Source: Massariosphaeria phaeospora
Lineage: Eukaryota; Ascomycota; Dothideomycetes; Pleosporales
NCBI GenBank assembly: GCA_011032825.1
Contig: JAADJZ010000010.1
Span: forward strand, 434,001 to 498,000
Direction: 5' to 3'
DNA length: 64,000 bases
Part shown: positions 54,819 to 64,000 of the stretch, in pieces
How the letters are laid out: every line of letters starts with the position of its first letter
Numbering within the stretch: position 1 is the stretch's first letter
Program-made: the position numbers and the translations under genes
Notes under the pieces: generated by a model
Databases searched by the model: none
What the model saw: only the letters and a program-made list of their open reading frames with translations
What the model was told of the DNA's origin: nothing

Positions 54819-55855
54819 GTACTCTAGTATAGCCACCCGAGTGGAATTCATAAGTTTCACGACTCTTCTTCGAGCTTTAGAGGTGGGGTGCACCGCAAAT
54901 TACCCCTGAACTCTAGAATGCGCTTATCAGACCATACCAAAGCTTCGCCGACTTCAATCGAGAGGCAAGTTGACGGCGTTTCTCTGCAGCACGGGTTGTG
55001 CAGAAAAGGGTGTTGCGGGAACGATGTCGTCATTGCATCCGGTAGCGCCGCGGCTTATGTAATGGTCCGACAAGTTCTGCGATGGCAAAGACAATATGCA
55101 TGACAACAATTGCATCTTTTCGCGCACCCGATTCCCAACTACCAGGAGCACGCACGGCCGACGGAGAATTGTCTGAAAGGAATCAACTCGGCAAACGCAG
55201 GCAAATTGCAACGGCTCGAAGCTAATGCTGGTCCGCGGGAGAAAACTCCACCACGTCGAGACCGGGTCGGCTTTCTCATCAGCCAGCGGCCGCCACCAGC
55301 GTGCGCTGGTCAGGCACAGCAACCAAGCACAAAGTGCCGAGGGCGGTTCCGAGGCTGGTCTTGGTGGTTGCTCAGCAAGCTGGGGCGATCGTCGTCTTCA
55401 CGTACCTCGCATCCACTAGCACGACGATATTTCTCCAGATCCAGATGCACCATGTCATCGCCACGTTAACGCTCCGATGTCAACGTTCATCGGTGGCCAT
55501 AGCTTCCAGCCACGCCTTTCCGGACATGGCTAGGACGGCCCCGGCTAAGAACGCTGGCTGCACAGCCATTCGCTCTCTGTTCCCGCCCGACGAATCGTCC
55601 CTAGCGCGCTATGCAATGCATGTTCCCTTTCCGGATGAAGCTCGATTCTTCCGAGGCCTGCCCTGTCACTACTTCCGACTTGAGCTGGTCATGAAATCAT
55701 GGCCGCAGACCGGGGCCCTGAATATTGGAGCTGTCATCATAGCGTAACTCCAAAGTCGTCGGTCTTGGTAGTGGCCATGGGGATCCGCTATATAACAGCT
55801 GCAGCTTCTTGCCCTTCTGATCGTGCAACCCAATTGGAACTCAATAACCGCCAAT
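54819..55855. other. Gap: intergenic
   Basis: TRM1 3' UTR and promoter region of the Rds1-type gene. Frames of 120-150 aa here overlap one another and show no features. Nothing else recognised apart from the TATA box. Confidence 0.45.
55789..55795 (+). promoter_or_regulatory. TATA box of the Rds1-type gene
   Basis: TATATAA about 65 bp upstream of the ATG at 55856; fits a strongly regulated stress gene. Confidence 0.65.
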
Positions 55856-57439
55856 ATGTTCACCAAGACTTTCTGCGTCTCGACATTGCTCACAGCCCTC
55901 GCCGCTGCCGCTCCGGCACCACAAGTGGCCGGCTACCCTGATGCAGATGCGAGCTTTCCGGCGACCCAACCTGTTGGTCCTGCGCCAACATCTTTTGGTC
56001 CGGACTCGCAGATTCCCGTGAGCTCTCCAGTGAACATTAACACCCCCTTCCTCGTACTAATTCTATTCAGGCCATCCACACCGTAGCTCCTCCAGCTCCT
56101 CCAAGAGTGAGCAGCGACGTGACCGGTGCTACCAGCCATGGACCCTTCTCTGGGTCGCCAACTACCACCGGTGCTGAGAAAGCTTCGACCACACTCGCAC
56201 AAATGATCCCTCCTCTACCGCCGAACCCCACTCACACGTATTACAACCAGAACGGCAAGCCGCAGCAGCCGGCTCCCATTCCATATACGCCTTTCGGTAT
56301 GTTTGCTCATTCCTTATGATCAAGAAAACAGACTGACCTCGATAGGTGGTCTTGGAACCAACGGCACTGAGCCTCGATACATGGTCAACAGCGACTTCGA
56401 CTACGAATCACTAGCACTTGGCTTGTACCAGGAGTGGATCGAGCTTGATCTCTTCAACAATGGCCTCGCCGTGTTCTCCGAGGAGGATTTCCTCGAGGCC
56501 GGCCTTACTGCCGAAGACCGCGCATACATTGCGTACATGGCGATCCAGGAAACTGGCCACGCCACGCTGCTCACCAACATGCTCGGCCACACTGCCCCGG
56601 TTCAGTGCACATACAACTACCCCTTCCGCACGGTCCGTGAGTTCATCGACTTCAACCAGAAGCTCACACGCTGGGGCGAGTCTGGTGTTTGGGGCTTTCT
56701 CAACCACCTCGACAGCCGCGAAGCCGCCCAGATGTTGTCGCAATCCATCGCTACCGAGGCTCGTCAGCAGATCTCTTTCCGCCAGATGCTAGGCGTGCCT
56801 GCCATGCCCGAGTGGTTCGAGACTGGCATTCCTCAATCGTGGGCATGGACCTATCTCGCCCCGTACATCAGCGAATGCCCCGCCAACCAGACCCGTCTGA
56901 TCTGGCAGAACTTCCCCGCTCTCCTCATCGAGAATCAGCCCAACCCCAACCGTGTCTCTCCCAACGACACCAAGCCCTGGGAGACCGTCGGCCGCCGTGT
57001 CGCTGACCCAAGCAACTCCACCATCCCCCCTGAGGAGTCTTGCGTCAACGTCAACGCCACTGGCTACAGCTGTGGACCTGCTATCTCGCGTAACCGATCC
57101 GAGCCCCTGAGCTTCCCCGGCCGCCAGGTCGACCTCTACTGGGAGCTGCCCGGCCAAGCCGTTGGTCCCAACAACTCCTACGTAACCTCCACCAGCGCCG
57201 GCGCGCCCAAGTTCGTCGCTTGGGTATCGCAGCTCAACCTCACCTATACCCCTCTCACAGTCACCGGCGAGCACACCGGCTTCACTTACCAGCCCGCCGG
57301 CGAAGTCTACGAAGGCGACCCAGCCGTCAACAACACCATGTTCGTTGCCCTGACCGACTCCGATGTTTTCCTCACGCCCTTTAACCTGTCTATGATCAAC
57401 CCGCACGTTGTTGCGCTTGGTCTGTACCAGGCTGGTTAA
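55856..57439 (+). CDS. Rds1-type secreted ferritin-like stress protein
   Basis: Three exons, 55856-56017, 56071-56296, 56346-57439; 493 aa. Cleavable signal peptide MFTKTFCVSTLLTALAAAAPAP. A Pro/Ser/Thr-rich linker follows, then a ferritin-like domain: DFDYESLALGLYQEWIELDLFNNGL, EEDFLEAGL, RAYIAYMAIQETGHATLL, and later LSQSIATEARQQISFRQMLG, supplying the Glu/His ligands of a four-helix metal site (E...ExxH and E). Several N-x-S/T sites (NDT, NST, NAT, NRS, NNS, NLT, NNT) fit secretion. Fission yeast rds1 is induced by glucose, ammonium, phosphate or temperature stress; the biochemical role is not established. The first intron uses GTGAGC and the second GTATGT. Complete and of usual length. 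Confidence 0.93.
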
Positions 57440-58858
57440 GCGTAACGGTATGCTGGAGTGTGTGATTGTTGATAGGAAAGAAATTAAAATGTATGATACC
57501 TTGACGAATCCGGCTTATGAGCCGATGATCTTGTACGAGAGTTGGGCTTTGTATATTGGCGGATCGTTACCAAGAATAATGTTGAATATTCCGATATTAT
57601 GTTGTCTTGTACGCAATTGTGAATGTATATGTCGAACAGATCTGGATATATGACTGACATGACCTGTTCCGACTAGATAAATCTCCCACATTATTTAGGA
57701 TAATAAAGCGCTGTCTCACATAATCATCAATGTCTATACTCGCTGAAGGCGCATCAGATACAAACTCACATCGCTCCTGAAGTACTTCAAATTTCCAGTA
57801 GATAAACAACACCCTCAGGAATTTGAACATCGCGGTAGTGTCGGAGTGGCGTCTGTGGTATAGTGGAGTATAGCATTCATTGCTGGATATGTACACAGGA
57901 ACGATATTATTTGACAAGTTTTATTCTATTCTATTTTATTCCCAAGGATACATCCATCTCCTTGAGTGTGTTTTGTCTATGCGTTCATGTGTGTGTGTTC
58001 TTACAAGTCTTCCTATCATGCTACGCTTAGTTTGTTGTTGTATTCCTGCTGCAGACACAAAACGCAGAGTCTGATTTGGCGAAGCTACTACCTAGCTACT
58101 CTATCTACCGTATGCTTTCGAAGTCCCTCCAGGAGTCTTATGGACAAATGGAGACTGAGATTGGTTGAGACCGCACGTTTTGATCGCGGTTTCGGGGGAA
58201 GTGTGTGTGGTGTGGATTTTCTTGCGGTTCGATGTGCTTTGCATGGAGGGATTTGGGAGGTACCTTGTCTGTCTGTCTTGTTGAATCCCCGGTTGCGAGC
58301 TAGCTTATATGGCGATCCAGTTGCTTCGGTTCTTTCTTTCATTCATGCACAACACCACTCCCGTCCTGAGCGTGCTTTCACTGCGTGTTCGGTGGAGACG
58401 CTCGTTTCACCCGCAATTCCACTATGGCATGACGTACTGGTTTGGTTTGGTTTGGTCTGGTTTGGTCTGGTCTGAGTTGGGTTGGGTTGCCATGGCAAAC
58501 GAAATGGTGACCAGAACATACCATTTTGGTACTCGAGGCCGTCCGACCGTCCTCCACATGCAAGTTGGGTTTTCCAGTGAAAGCAGCATACCCAAGCCAC
58601 ACCACCTACAGCCGAGATACAGTTCAGCTCAACCTCCTTTAGGCTCAGGGGAACTCAGACTGGCACACTTACTGCGCATCCGCACGCGCGCCATCTCGCA
58701 TAGCACAGTACAGCGAAACACGCAAAACCCGCACTGCACACGCCAGCGTAGTCTCCAAGCCAGTCCGGAGTCCCGTTTCTAAACGCCCGATTCTCGACCC
58801 AGCGCACCACACCAGGGCAATCGGCCCACCGCCCACGCCCCAGCATCACAGCGCCACC
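57440..58858. other. Gap: intergenic
   Basis: AT-rich 3' flank of the Rds1-type gene, then a GGTTTG/GGTCTG simple repeat (about 58439-58485) and the C-rich leader of the next gene. Frames here are repeat-derived or featureless. Confidence 0.5.
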
Positions 58859-59569
58859 ATGACTGACGACACCGGCTCGACCGGCAAGCCCTCCGGGGCC
58901 CCATTCCCCTGGACCTTCAGCGACACTCCCAGCGCCAACCTCCGCCCAAAAGCCCCATCTAACCCGCCCTCATTCGCGCCATTCTTCCTCGCGGGGCGAT
59001 TCGCTTGCCCCTCGCACATCCAAGCCCTCCTACACCTCCCCTCCCCGCCCGCCATCCTCCCCGCCCGCCTCCACGGCTTCCGCACCATCGACGTCGGCCC
59101 GCCGGGCTCGGGCTCCGCCAGCCTAATCGTGCAGCGCATCGCCGACCCGGCCGCAATCGTCGACGGCGGCGCCTACGTGCCGACGACGCTGCCGCAGGTG
59201 ACGAAGCTGCATGCGGTGTTTACGCGGGGGGATGTGTGTCCTGCGCGGGTGGAGGTCACGGTGTGGCGCGGGTGGCGCAGGAGTGTGGTCGAGGGGCGGG
59301 CGGTGGTGTATCAGGGGGAAGAGGAGGAGGTGGTGAGGGCGGAGAGGCGGCGGGAAGAGGAGAGGAGGGAGGTGGATTGCAGGATGAGGAGGGTGTTGAA
59401 GCCGTTGGAGTATGTGAGGTGGAGGGTGCTGGAGAGGGTGGAAGAGTGGCTGTGGGGGGTGGAGGAGGGAGGGGGAGAGTGGGGAGAGGAGGAGGTGGTT
59501 GAGGGGGAGATGGTGGGTGAAGAGGTGGTTGTGGTGGGGGAGGATGCTGGCGGGGTTGATGGGAGGTAG
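58859..59569 (+). CDS. AIG2-like (gamma-glutamylcyclotransferase-fold) protein
   Basis: Single exon, 236 aa. PFFLAGRFACPSHIQALLHLPSPPAILPARLHGFRTIDVGP sits where AIG2/GGCT-like proteins have the YGxL-type substrate loop and the PARLxGF strand, followed by ADPAAIVDGGAYVPTTLPQVTKLHAVFTRGDVCPARVEVTVWRG, a reasonable match to the rest of the barrel. The normal YGSL is replaced by LAGR, and the catalytic Glu cannot be located confidently, so enzyme activity is uncertain. The C-terminal 90 residues are almost only Glu, Arg, Val, Gly (EEEEVVRAERRREEERREV, VVEGEMVGEEVVVVGED) and probably helical then disordered. The coding strand switches from C-rich to very G-rich at about 59210. Confidence 0.68.
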   Translation: MTDDTGSTGKPSGAPFPWTFSDTPSANLRPKAPSNPPSFAPFFLAGRFACPSHIQALLHLPSPPAILPARLHGFRTIDVGPPGSGSASLIVQRIADPAAIVDGGAYVPTTLPQVTKLHAVFTRGDVCPARVEVTVWRGWRRSVVEGRAVVYQGEEEEVVRAERRREEERREVDCRMRRVLKPLEYVRWRVLERVEEWLWGVEEGGGEWGEEEVVEGEMVGEEVVVVGEDAGGVDGR

Positions 59570-60631
59570 ACTTGTTATTTTTTTCGTTCTGTTATTACTT
59601 GATTGTTGAATTCTTGAATGAGTTAGCTGCAGGGTTTCTAAGCGAAGATATTACGCGGCGTGCTAAAGATTTGTTGTTTCATGCTCATAGAAAAGGACGG
59701 TGAGAAAAAGACGGTGGGATAGATTAAGGGGGATGTAAACGGTAGGAGCGGAAGTAGAAGTAAGTTCGTGTCTCGTCTACTTATTTGCCTTTCTGCGCCT
59801 TGGTACAGTCAAGTCAAACTAACCCCAGCTTCTTGTCACAAATATAACCAATAGCGGCATATAGAGCCACCCAGATTCCTGCTGTGCTAATTGGCTGACT
59901 TTCGTTCGAAGCATTACATCCTTGTGCACTCTAACTTACTATTCAGTGCAATGGCTAATGCCAGATGGGGAAAATGAGCTTATAATTTCAGACCAGTTCT
60001 TGTCTGGGGGAGGAGGATGTTTTCAAATTGCCCGGGCACAACCATGGAAGAAAAACTGGCGTCTATAGTATGCCCTTAGAGTCCCGTTGGTATGGATGGA
60101 TCCGGACGTACCAAGACTGGGGAGCAACCTCCATGGGATCATCCGGCCAAGGTATAGACATAACCCGTCATAAATATGAGAGAGACTGAAGGAAGAATGT
60201 TGTCAAGTTCTGAATAGTGTACACCTACTGATCCTCCAATATGAGAAGAAACATACATTTTTGATACCGATAAAGTGTAGTATCGCGACTACAAACAGTG
60301 AGAGAAAAGATCCGTCACTTCGACCCAAGAGAGCATGGAACCTCCCTTACGGAATGCTAACAAGTCTGTCTCAGGGAAAAGCCAAGAAAGAGATTAATCA
60401 ATCAAATCCAGCCGTGATGTGTGGCACAATTCCCCAGCGCCTTCTGCGCCAACCCCCGAAGAGAGATCCAGAACCAGAGCCTTTGGAAATAAGTTTGTAC
60501 CCAGGCAGGACATACCGTCGAGGCTCATCGGTATAGTGGTACATCGTACCGTCAGTTCGAGCTGGTATCGTGATCTGAAGAAGTAAGTATAGGTCAAGTG
60601 CATCAGCAAACGCCGTGGGAGGAATTCAATA
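59570..60631. other. Gap: intergenic
   Basis: 3' regions of the convergent AIG2-like and SR-protein genes. No gene or RNA recognised. Confidence 0.5.
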
Positions 60632-61950
60632 TTACCAGTAGCGAGGACGGGGAGGGTATCCCTCCTCATAGCCTGGGCGAGCAACTGGGCTTCTAGGACG
60701 GGCACCGCGTGGGGATGGGGGTCGACCTTCGTACGGACGAGCATGACCGTTCACGTAGGGGTCCTCGTAGCCGCGACGAGGGGGCGGAGGACCGCGGGCC
60801 TCGTAAGGGTCTTCGGGGTAGCGCGGGCGGGGAGCAGCGTACTCGTCTGCTGGGCCGCGGCCACGAGGAGGCGAACGTCCATACCTGGCACGGTCCTCGT
60901 AGAATTCACGCGGAGGGCTACGACGGCGGTAGTCATCGCGACCACGTGGGCTGTAACCACGAGGAGGTCCGCGACGATCATAGTACTCATCGTAGGGCGC
61001 CGCTGGGTATCCGCGTCGTCCACCAGGGGAGCGCGATCGGTACCTGTCTCCTCGATCTCCACGGTCACCTGGGGGGAACTGACCGCCATAGGGAGCGCGA
61101 GGCTTGAATGGAGGCGGCGGCGGCGGGTCAGAGACGTCCTGAGTACACAGCACCTCTTGACCCTTGAACTCACGACGGTCGAGCTTCTCGACAGCGGTTT
61201 TGAGATCCGCGACTGTCTCGTACTCGACAAATCTAGCAAAGATTAGTAGAGGCTTTTGACGCAGTAGAGCGTGTGGATGGGAAACTTACCCGGTTCCATC
61301 GCGCTCGCGACCCACTTCGGAGTAGACGACATCAAGGCCAGACTGACGGGCAAAGTCTTTCAAGTCCTAGAGATTCGAGGATAAGCGGAGTCCAAACGTC
61401 CAGAAACGCAACAAGAGGCAATCAAGCAGAACATAGAGCCACAGTCCGGGGGTTTGGGCCCTCAACAGAAACGCGAGAAATCCAAGGATCGGGGAGTCTA
61501 ACCTGCCAGCTGGTGTCCACCGGAAGATTGGCTATCCTCATCCTGAACGGAGTGCGTCGTGGGCGTGGAGCTGCGCGCTCATGCGGGGTGAAGTTCTCAT
61601 TGCGGCGGGAGCCTCGAGCAAACTGTACGATCAGGCGCTCGCCCATGAAATCGGAGCCGTCTTCGCACTTGTTAGCGACCTGAAATAGAGAGCGCAACGC
61701 GATGCTACGTACGGAATGCTGCACCACGGGTTAGCTACGGAGGCGGTGGGCTATGAGAGGAATATTTACCTGGAACCACGTCACGCGCGTCCATCGCGTC
61801 CTTGTACTCGATGAAGCCGAAGCCGTTCATGAGCTTGATCTCGGTGATCTCGCCGGTGCCGTGTGTCTGGAAATGAGCTTCGACATCTGACTTGGTAGCG
61901 GTGCGGGGGAGGTTGCCTAGGTAGAGGCGGGTAGAAGACACTTCCGTCAT
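60632..61950 (-). CDS. SR-type splicing factor with two RRMs
   Basis: Pre-mRNA splicing regulator of the Srp2/SRSF kind. Exons: 61950-61770, microexon 61718-61713, 61660-61503, 61366-61290, 61232-60632; 340 aa. RRM1 (from aa 7): RLYLGNLP (RNP2) and NGFGFIEY (RNP1). RRM2 (from about aa 102): FRMRIANLP, then DLKDFARQSGLDVVYSEVGRERDGTGFVEY. The C-terminal 150 residues are Arg/Gly/Pro/Tyr/Ser-rich with RSRSPGGRRG, RRRSPPRE and RGPPPPRRG, an RS/RGG-type tail. The 6-nt microexon supplies A-F-H of VVPAFHGSDFMGERL; without it the junction reads VVPDGSDF and loses two residues. All introns have GT-AG ends and most have GCTAAC-type branch points. Nuclear. Confidence 0.9.
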
Positions 61951-63057
61951 GTTGGAGTTTTCTGCGGGGATCAGAGCCGGCCTGTATCGATCACCTAGCC
62001 TGGTAAAGGAAGTGAGCGAGGTCCAAGCATATACATCGGCCTTGAAGGAGGGACGCGCGTGGCACACATCAACGGGGTATCAAGATCCCTGGTAGGAGGA
62101 TGCGACCAGTGTCCATGGCCGGCTGCACGCGAGTGGATGGAGTTCGGCGGAGCCCGCGGGAGAGCGGCCAGAATGGGTAGATGAGCAGAATCTTTCATGT
62201 CGTACCTTGGATACGGTTGGGCGCTGGAGTACCAGTGAAGGTGTTTGCCGTCGCGAGTGCCGACGGGTCTGGCTTCTGCGCCTGGCGGGCTGCAGTCTCC
62301 TATGTCTGCGACACTGGCGCAGGTAGTCGATGGGCACTTGCGATGAGTTGGACCACAGTTGAAGATGGAATAGAGATGATCTGGGTGGGCAGCAGAGCCG
62401 GCGAGTTGTGGCTGGGTGGTGATGCTGAGGTGCAAACGAGGCGGCAGTGAAAAGTGAAGTTGGGAACACGCCAAGCTTACCTAGCGCCTTGGCGATGTCA
62501 CGCTGTCGACTGTGATTAAGCTGGCCTCGGGGGGAGCTTCAGTGTGGAGGGAATGAACCCGAAAACTATCAGAGGCAGAATCAGAGAAGTAGGAGCTTCT
62601 TATAAGTTATGGCTGAGTGGGAGAGCCTGAGATGTCCGTTGGTAGCGAGCATTGGCTGGGGAGTCATCAGGGCGAACCAATGGTAGCGGGATAGAAATCT
62701 TAGTAAATGGGCTGTGACAGACGGTCGAGCGCTGCAGCCCGTTGCCATTACAGCCAAATTCCAAGCCTCAAGGTGAGGCTGTCCCGGTCAGAAGGCTTTC
62801 AGGTGGCAACATACGTTGTTCGTTAGGCTGAACACGCCACGTCTCGGTCCCAAATACCTCGAAGATTTCAACTTCGCGTTGCAGTAAGCAGCAAATTGAT
62901 TCGGACTTGGTGATTTGCGCCTTCTCAGCAGGCTGATCATTCTGCTTTAGACACTATTGATGTACAGGACACGTTGTCGCACGAAGCTTCACCAGAATAT
63001 TCCAGATGGCCCAATTGTTACGTATCAAAACCCATATGGTTCCTCACTGGTATTGCA
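61951..63057. other. Gap: leader and promoter of the SR gene, 3' flank of ETF-QO
   Basis: On the minus strand CTAG|GTAAGC at about 62478 and a T/C-rich CTTTACCAG at about 62000 could delimit a 5' UTR intron near 480 nt long. Frames here are otherwise featureless. Confidence 0.4.
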
Positions 63058-64000
63058 TCACGTCAATACGTATTTGGGGCCTTCTCCTCCTTGGGGGGTA
63101 GCCCAGTTAATATCCTGGTCAGGCACTTTGATGTCGCATGTCTTGCAGTGGACGCAGCTACAGAGGTAATTTAGCCCAGTCCATCAATAAGAAGGGGCAC
63201 AGGGAGGTCACCTACTTTTGAGCATTGATCTGGAATCGCACACCCAGATCTTTGCTGTCGTCCTCGACGTACTCATACACTCCCGCAGGACAAAATCGAT
63301 TCTCTACTCCTTTGTATATGGGCCATTCCTTTGCGGCATGCGCATCCCAGTCCTTGACTTGTAAGTGCACAGGCTGATCCTCTTCGTGATTTGTCCCGCT
63401 CCGGCTCACACTAGTGAGAATGTCGAAGCTGATTTTGCCGTCAGGCTTAGGGTACTCGATTTTCTTGCACTGATCGGCGGGTTTGGTAGCGGCGTGATCT
63501 GGCTTGCCATGATTTAGTGTCCAGGGCGCTTTACCCCGCAGTATATATGCCTCCAATCCTGAATAGAGAATGCCACCGTAAAGTCCAAGCGGGGAATGAA
63601 AGGAAGGCCGCATGTTCCGGACCTGCTTGAGCTCCGACCAGATGGTGGAGTTGCGTAACTTCTCCTCATAGTCATACAAGAACACCGTCCCTCCATCACT
63701 GTTGCTCTGCAAAGCGTCCCAGGCTGCCTCGGCTGCTAGCATTCCAGATCTCATGGCGGTATGTGTTCCTTTTACCTTGGGCAGGTTGACAAAACCGGCC
63801 GTGTCGCCAATCAGGGCGCCTCCAGGAAAAGCCACTTTGGGAATGGACTGGAATCCGCCTTCGACGAGAGTCCTAGCACCATACGATATGCATTTGCCCC
63901 CTTCGAGAACATCTCTGTACAAAGGATGGTGCTTCATTTTCTGGAATTCTCCATATGGGGCTAGCCAGGGATTGGGGTAGTCCAGGCCGACCACAAGCCC
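63058..64000 (-). CDS. Electron transfer flavoprotein-ubiquinone oxidoreductase, C-terminal part
   Basis: Mitochondrial inner-membrane iron-sulfur flavoprotein passing electrons from ETF to ubiquinone (human ETFDH, yeast CIR2). The 5' part lies beyond the window. Visible exons: 64000-63216 and 63157-63058, joined [17 protein letters not shown] by a GTAGGT...TGTAG intron. Family landmarks: [55 protein letters not shown] (FAD-contact GD), [20 protein letters not shown], and the C-terminal [4Fe-4S] site with Cys in [18 protein letters not shown] and one upstream Cys (FCPAGVYEY). It ends [10 protein letters not shown] as usual. Intact in the visible part. Confidence 0.95.

Noticed and set aside
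55301..55747. 148-aa plus-strand frame between TRM1 and the Rds1-type gene
   Set aside because: Overlaps other similar-sized frames and lacks any conserved feature.

Overview
The window is nuclear DNA of a filamentous ascomycete (Pezizomycotina). The evidence is short introns of about 45-60 nt with GTAAGT/GTATGT-like donors and CTAAC/CTGAC-like branch points, and families largely confined to filamentous fungi (DUF3433, DUF3112, Rds1-type ferritin-like). The overall flavour suggests Dothideomycetes, perhaps Pleosporales; that placement is inference only. No prokaryotic, phage or CRISPR-like feature was seen.

Left part (0-31.6 kb): two uncharacterised genes and ARL1 (4.7-5.5 kb), then an accessory stretch. 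It holds at least five copies of one unnamed gene module (loci near 7.6-9.9, 11.5-13.4, 19.0-20.0, 25.6-26.2 and 26.3-27.6 kb). Each has a first exon encoding a helical domain with an IWG motif and, in most copies, a YP(K/R)D...E motif, and a second exon that mostly begins with an LHxW-type segment. A low-complexity linker and one of two alternative C-terminal modules follow. One copy carries two in-frame TAG codons and another an apparent frameshift. Interleaved are a cytochrome P450 (14.8-16.5 kb), a divergent partner gene that may share a C-terminal module with the 19-kb copy, a DUF3433 membrane protein (21.4-24.1 kb), an AT-rich probably decayed stretch (28.2-28.8 kb), an F-box-like gene and a protein kinase.

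Middle part (32-46.6 kb) is mostly housekeeping: a small unknown gene, a TFIIIC Tfc6-like WD protein, an intron-containing tRNA-His(GUG), a RING-CH membrane ubiquitin ligase, a Cys-rich unknown, TANGO2, a UPF0132-like membrane protein, an RS-rich nuclear protein and a DUF3112 seven-helix-type membrane protein. From about 46.9 to 50.6 kb there is no convincing long gene. Instead there is a minus-strand array of about seven diverged tandem units, 220-345 bp apart, each with a TATA box, pyrimidine-rich leader, TCTCTAAAA-like box and a CATGGC short-ORF start. I could not assign it to any known element.

Right part (50.8-64 kb): a conserved fungal membrane protein divergent from TRM1, an Rds1-type ferritin-like stress protein, an AIG2-like gene, a two-RRM SR splicing factor with an inferred 6-nt microexon, and the 3' end of ETF-ubiquinone oxidoreductase, cut by the window edge. 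The genes are individually transcribed. Exon boundaries were placed by eye from splice motifs, reading frame and remembered family patterns.
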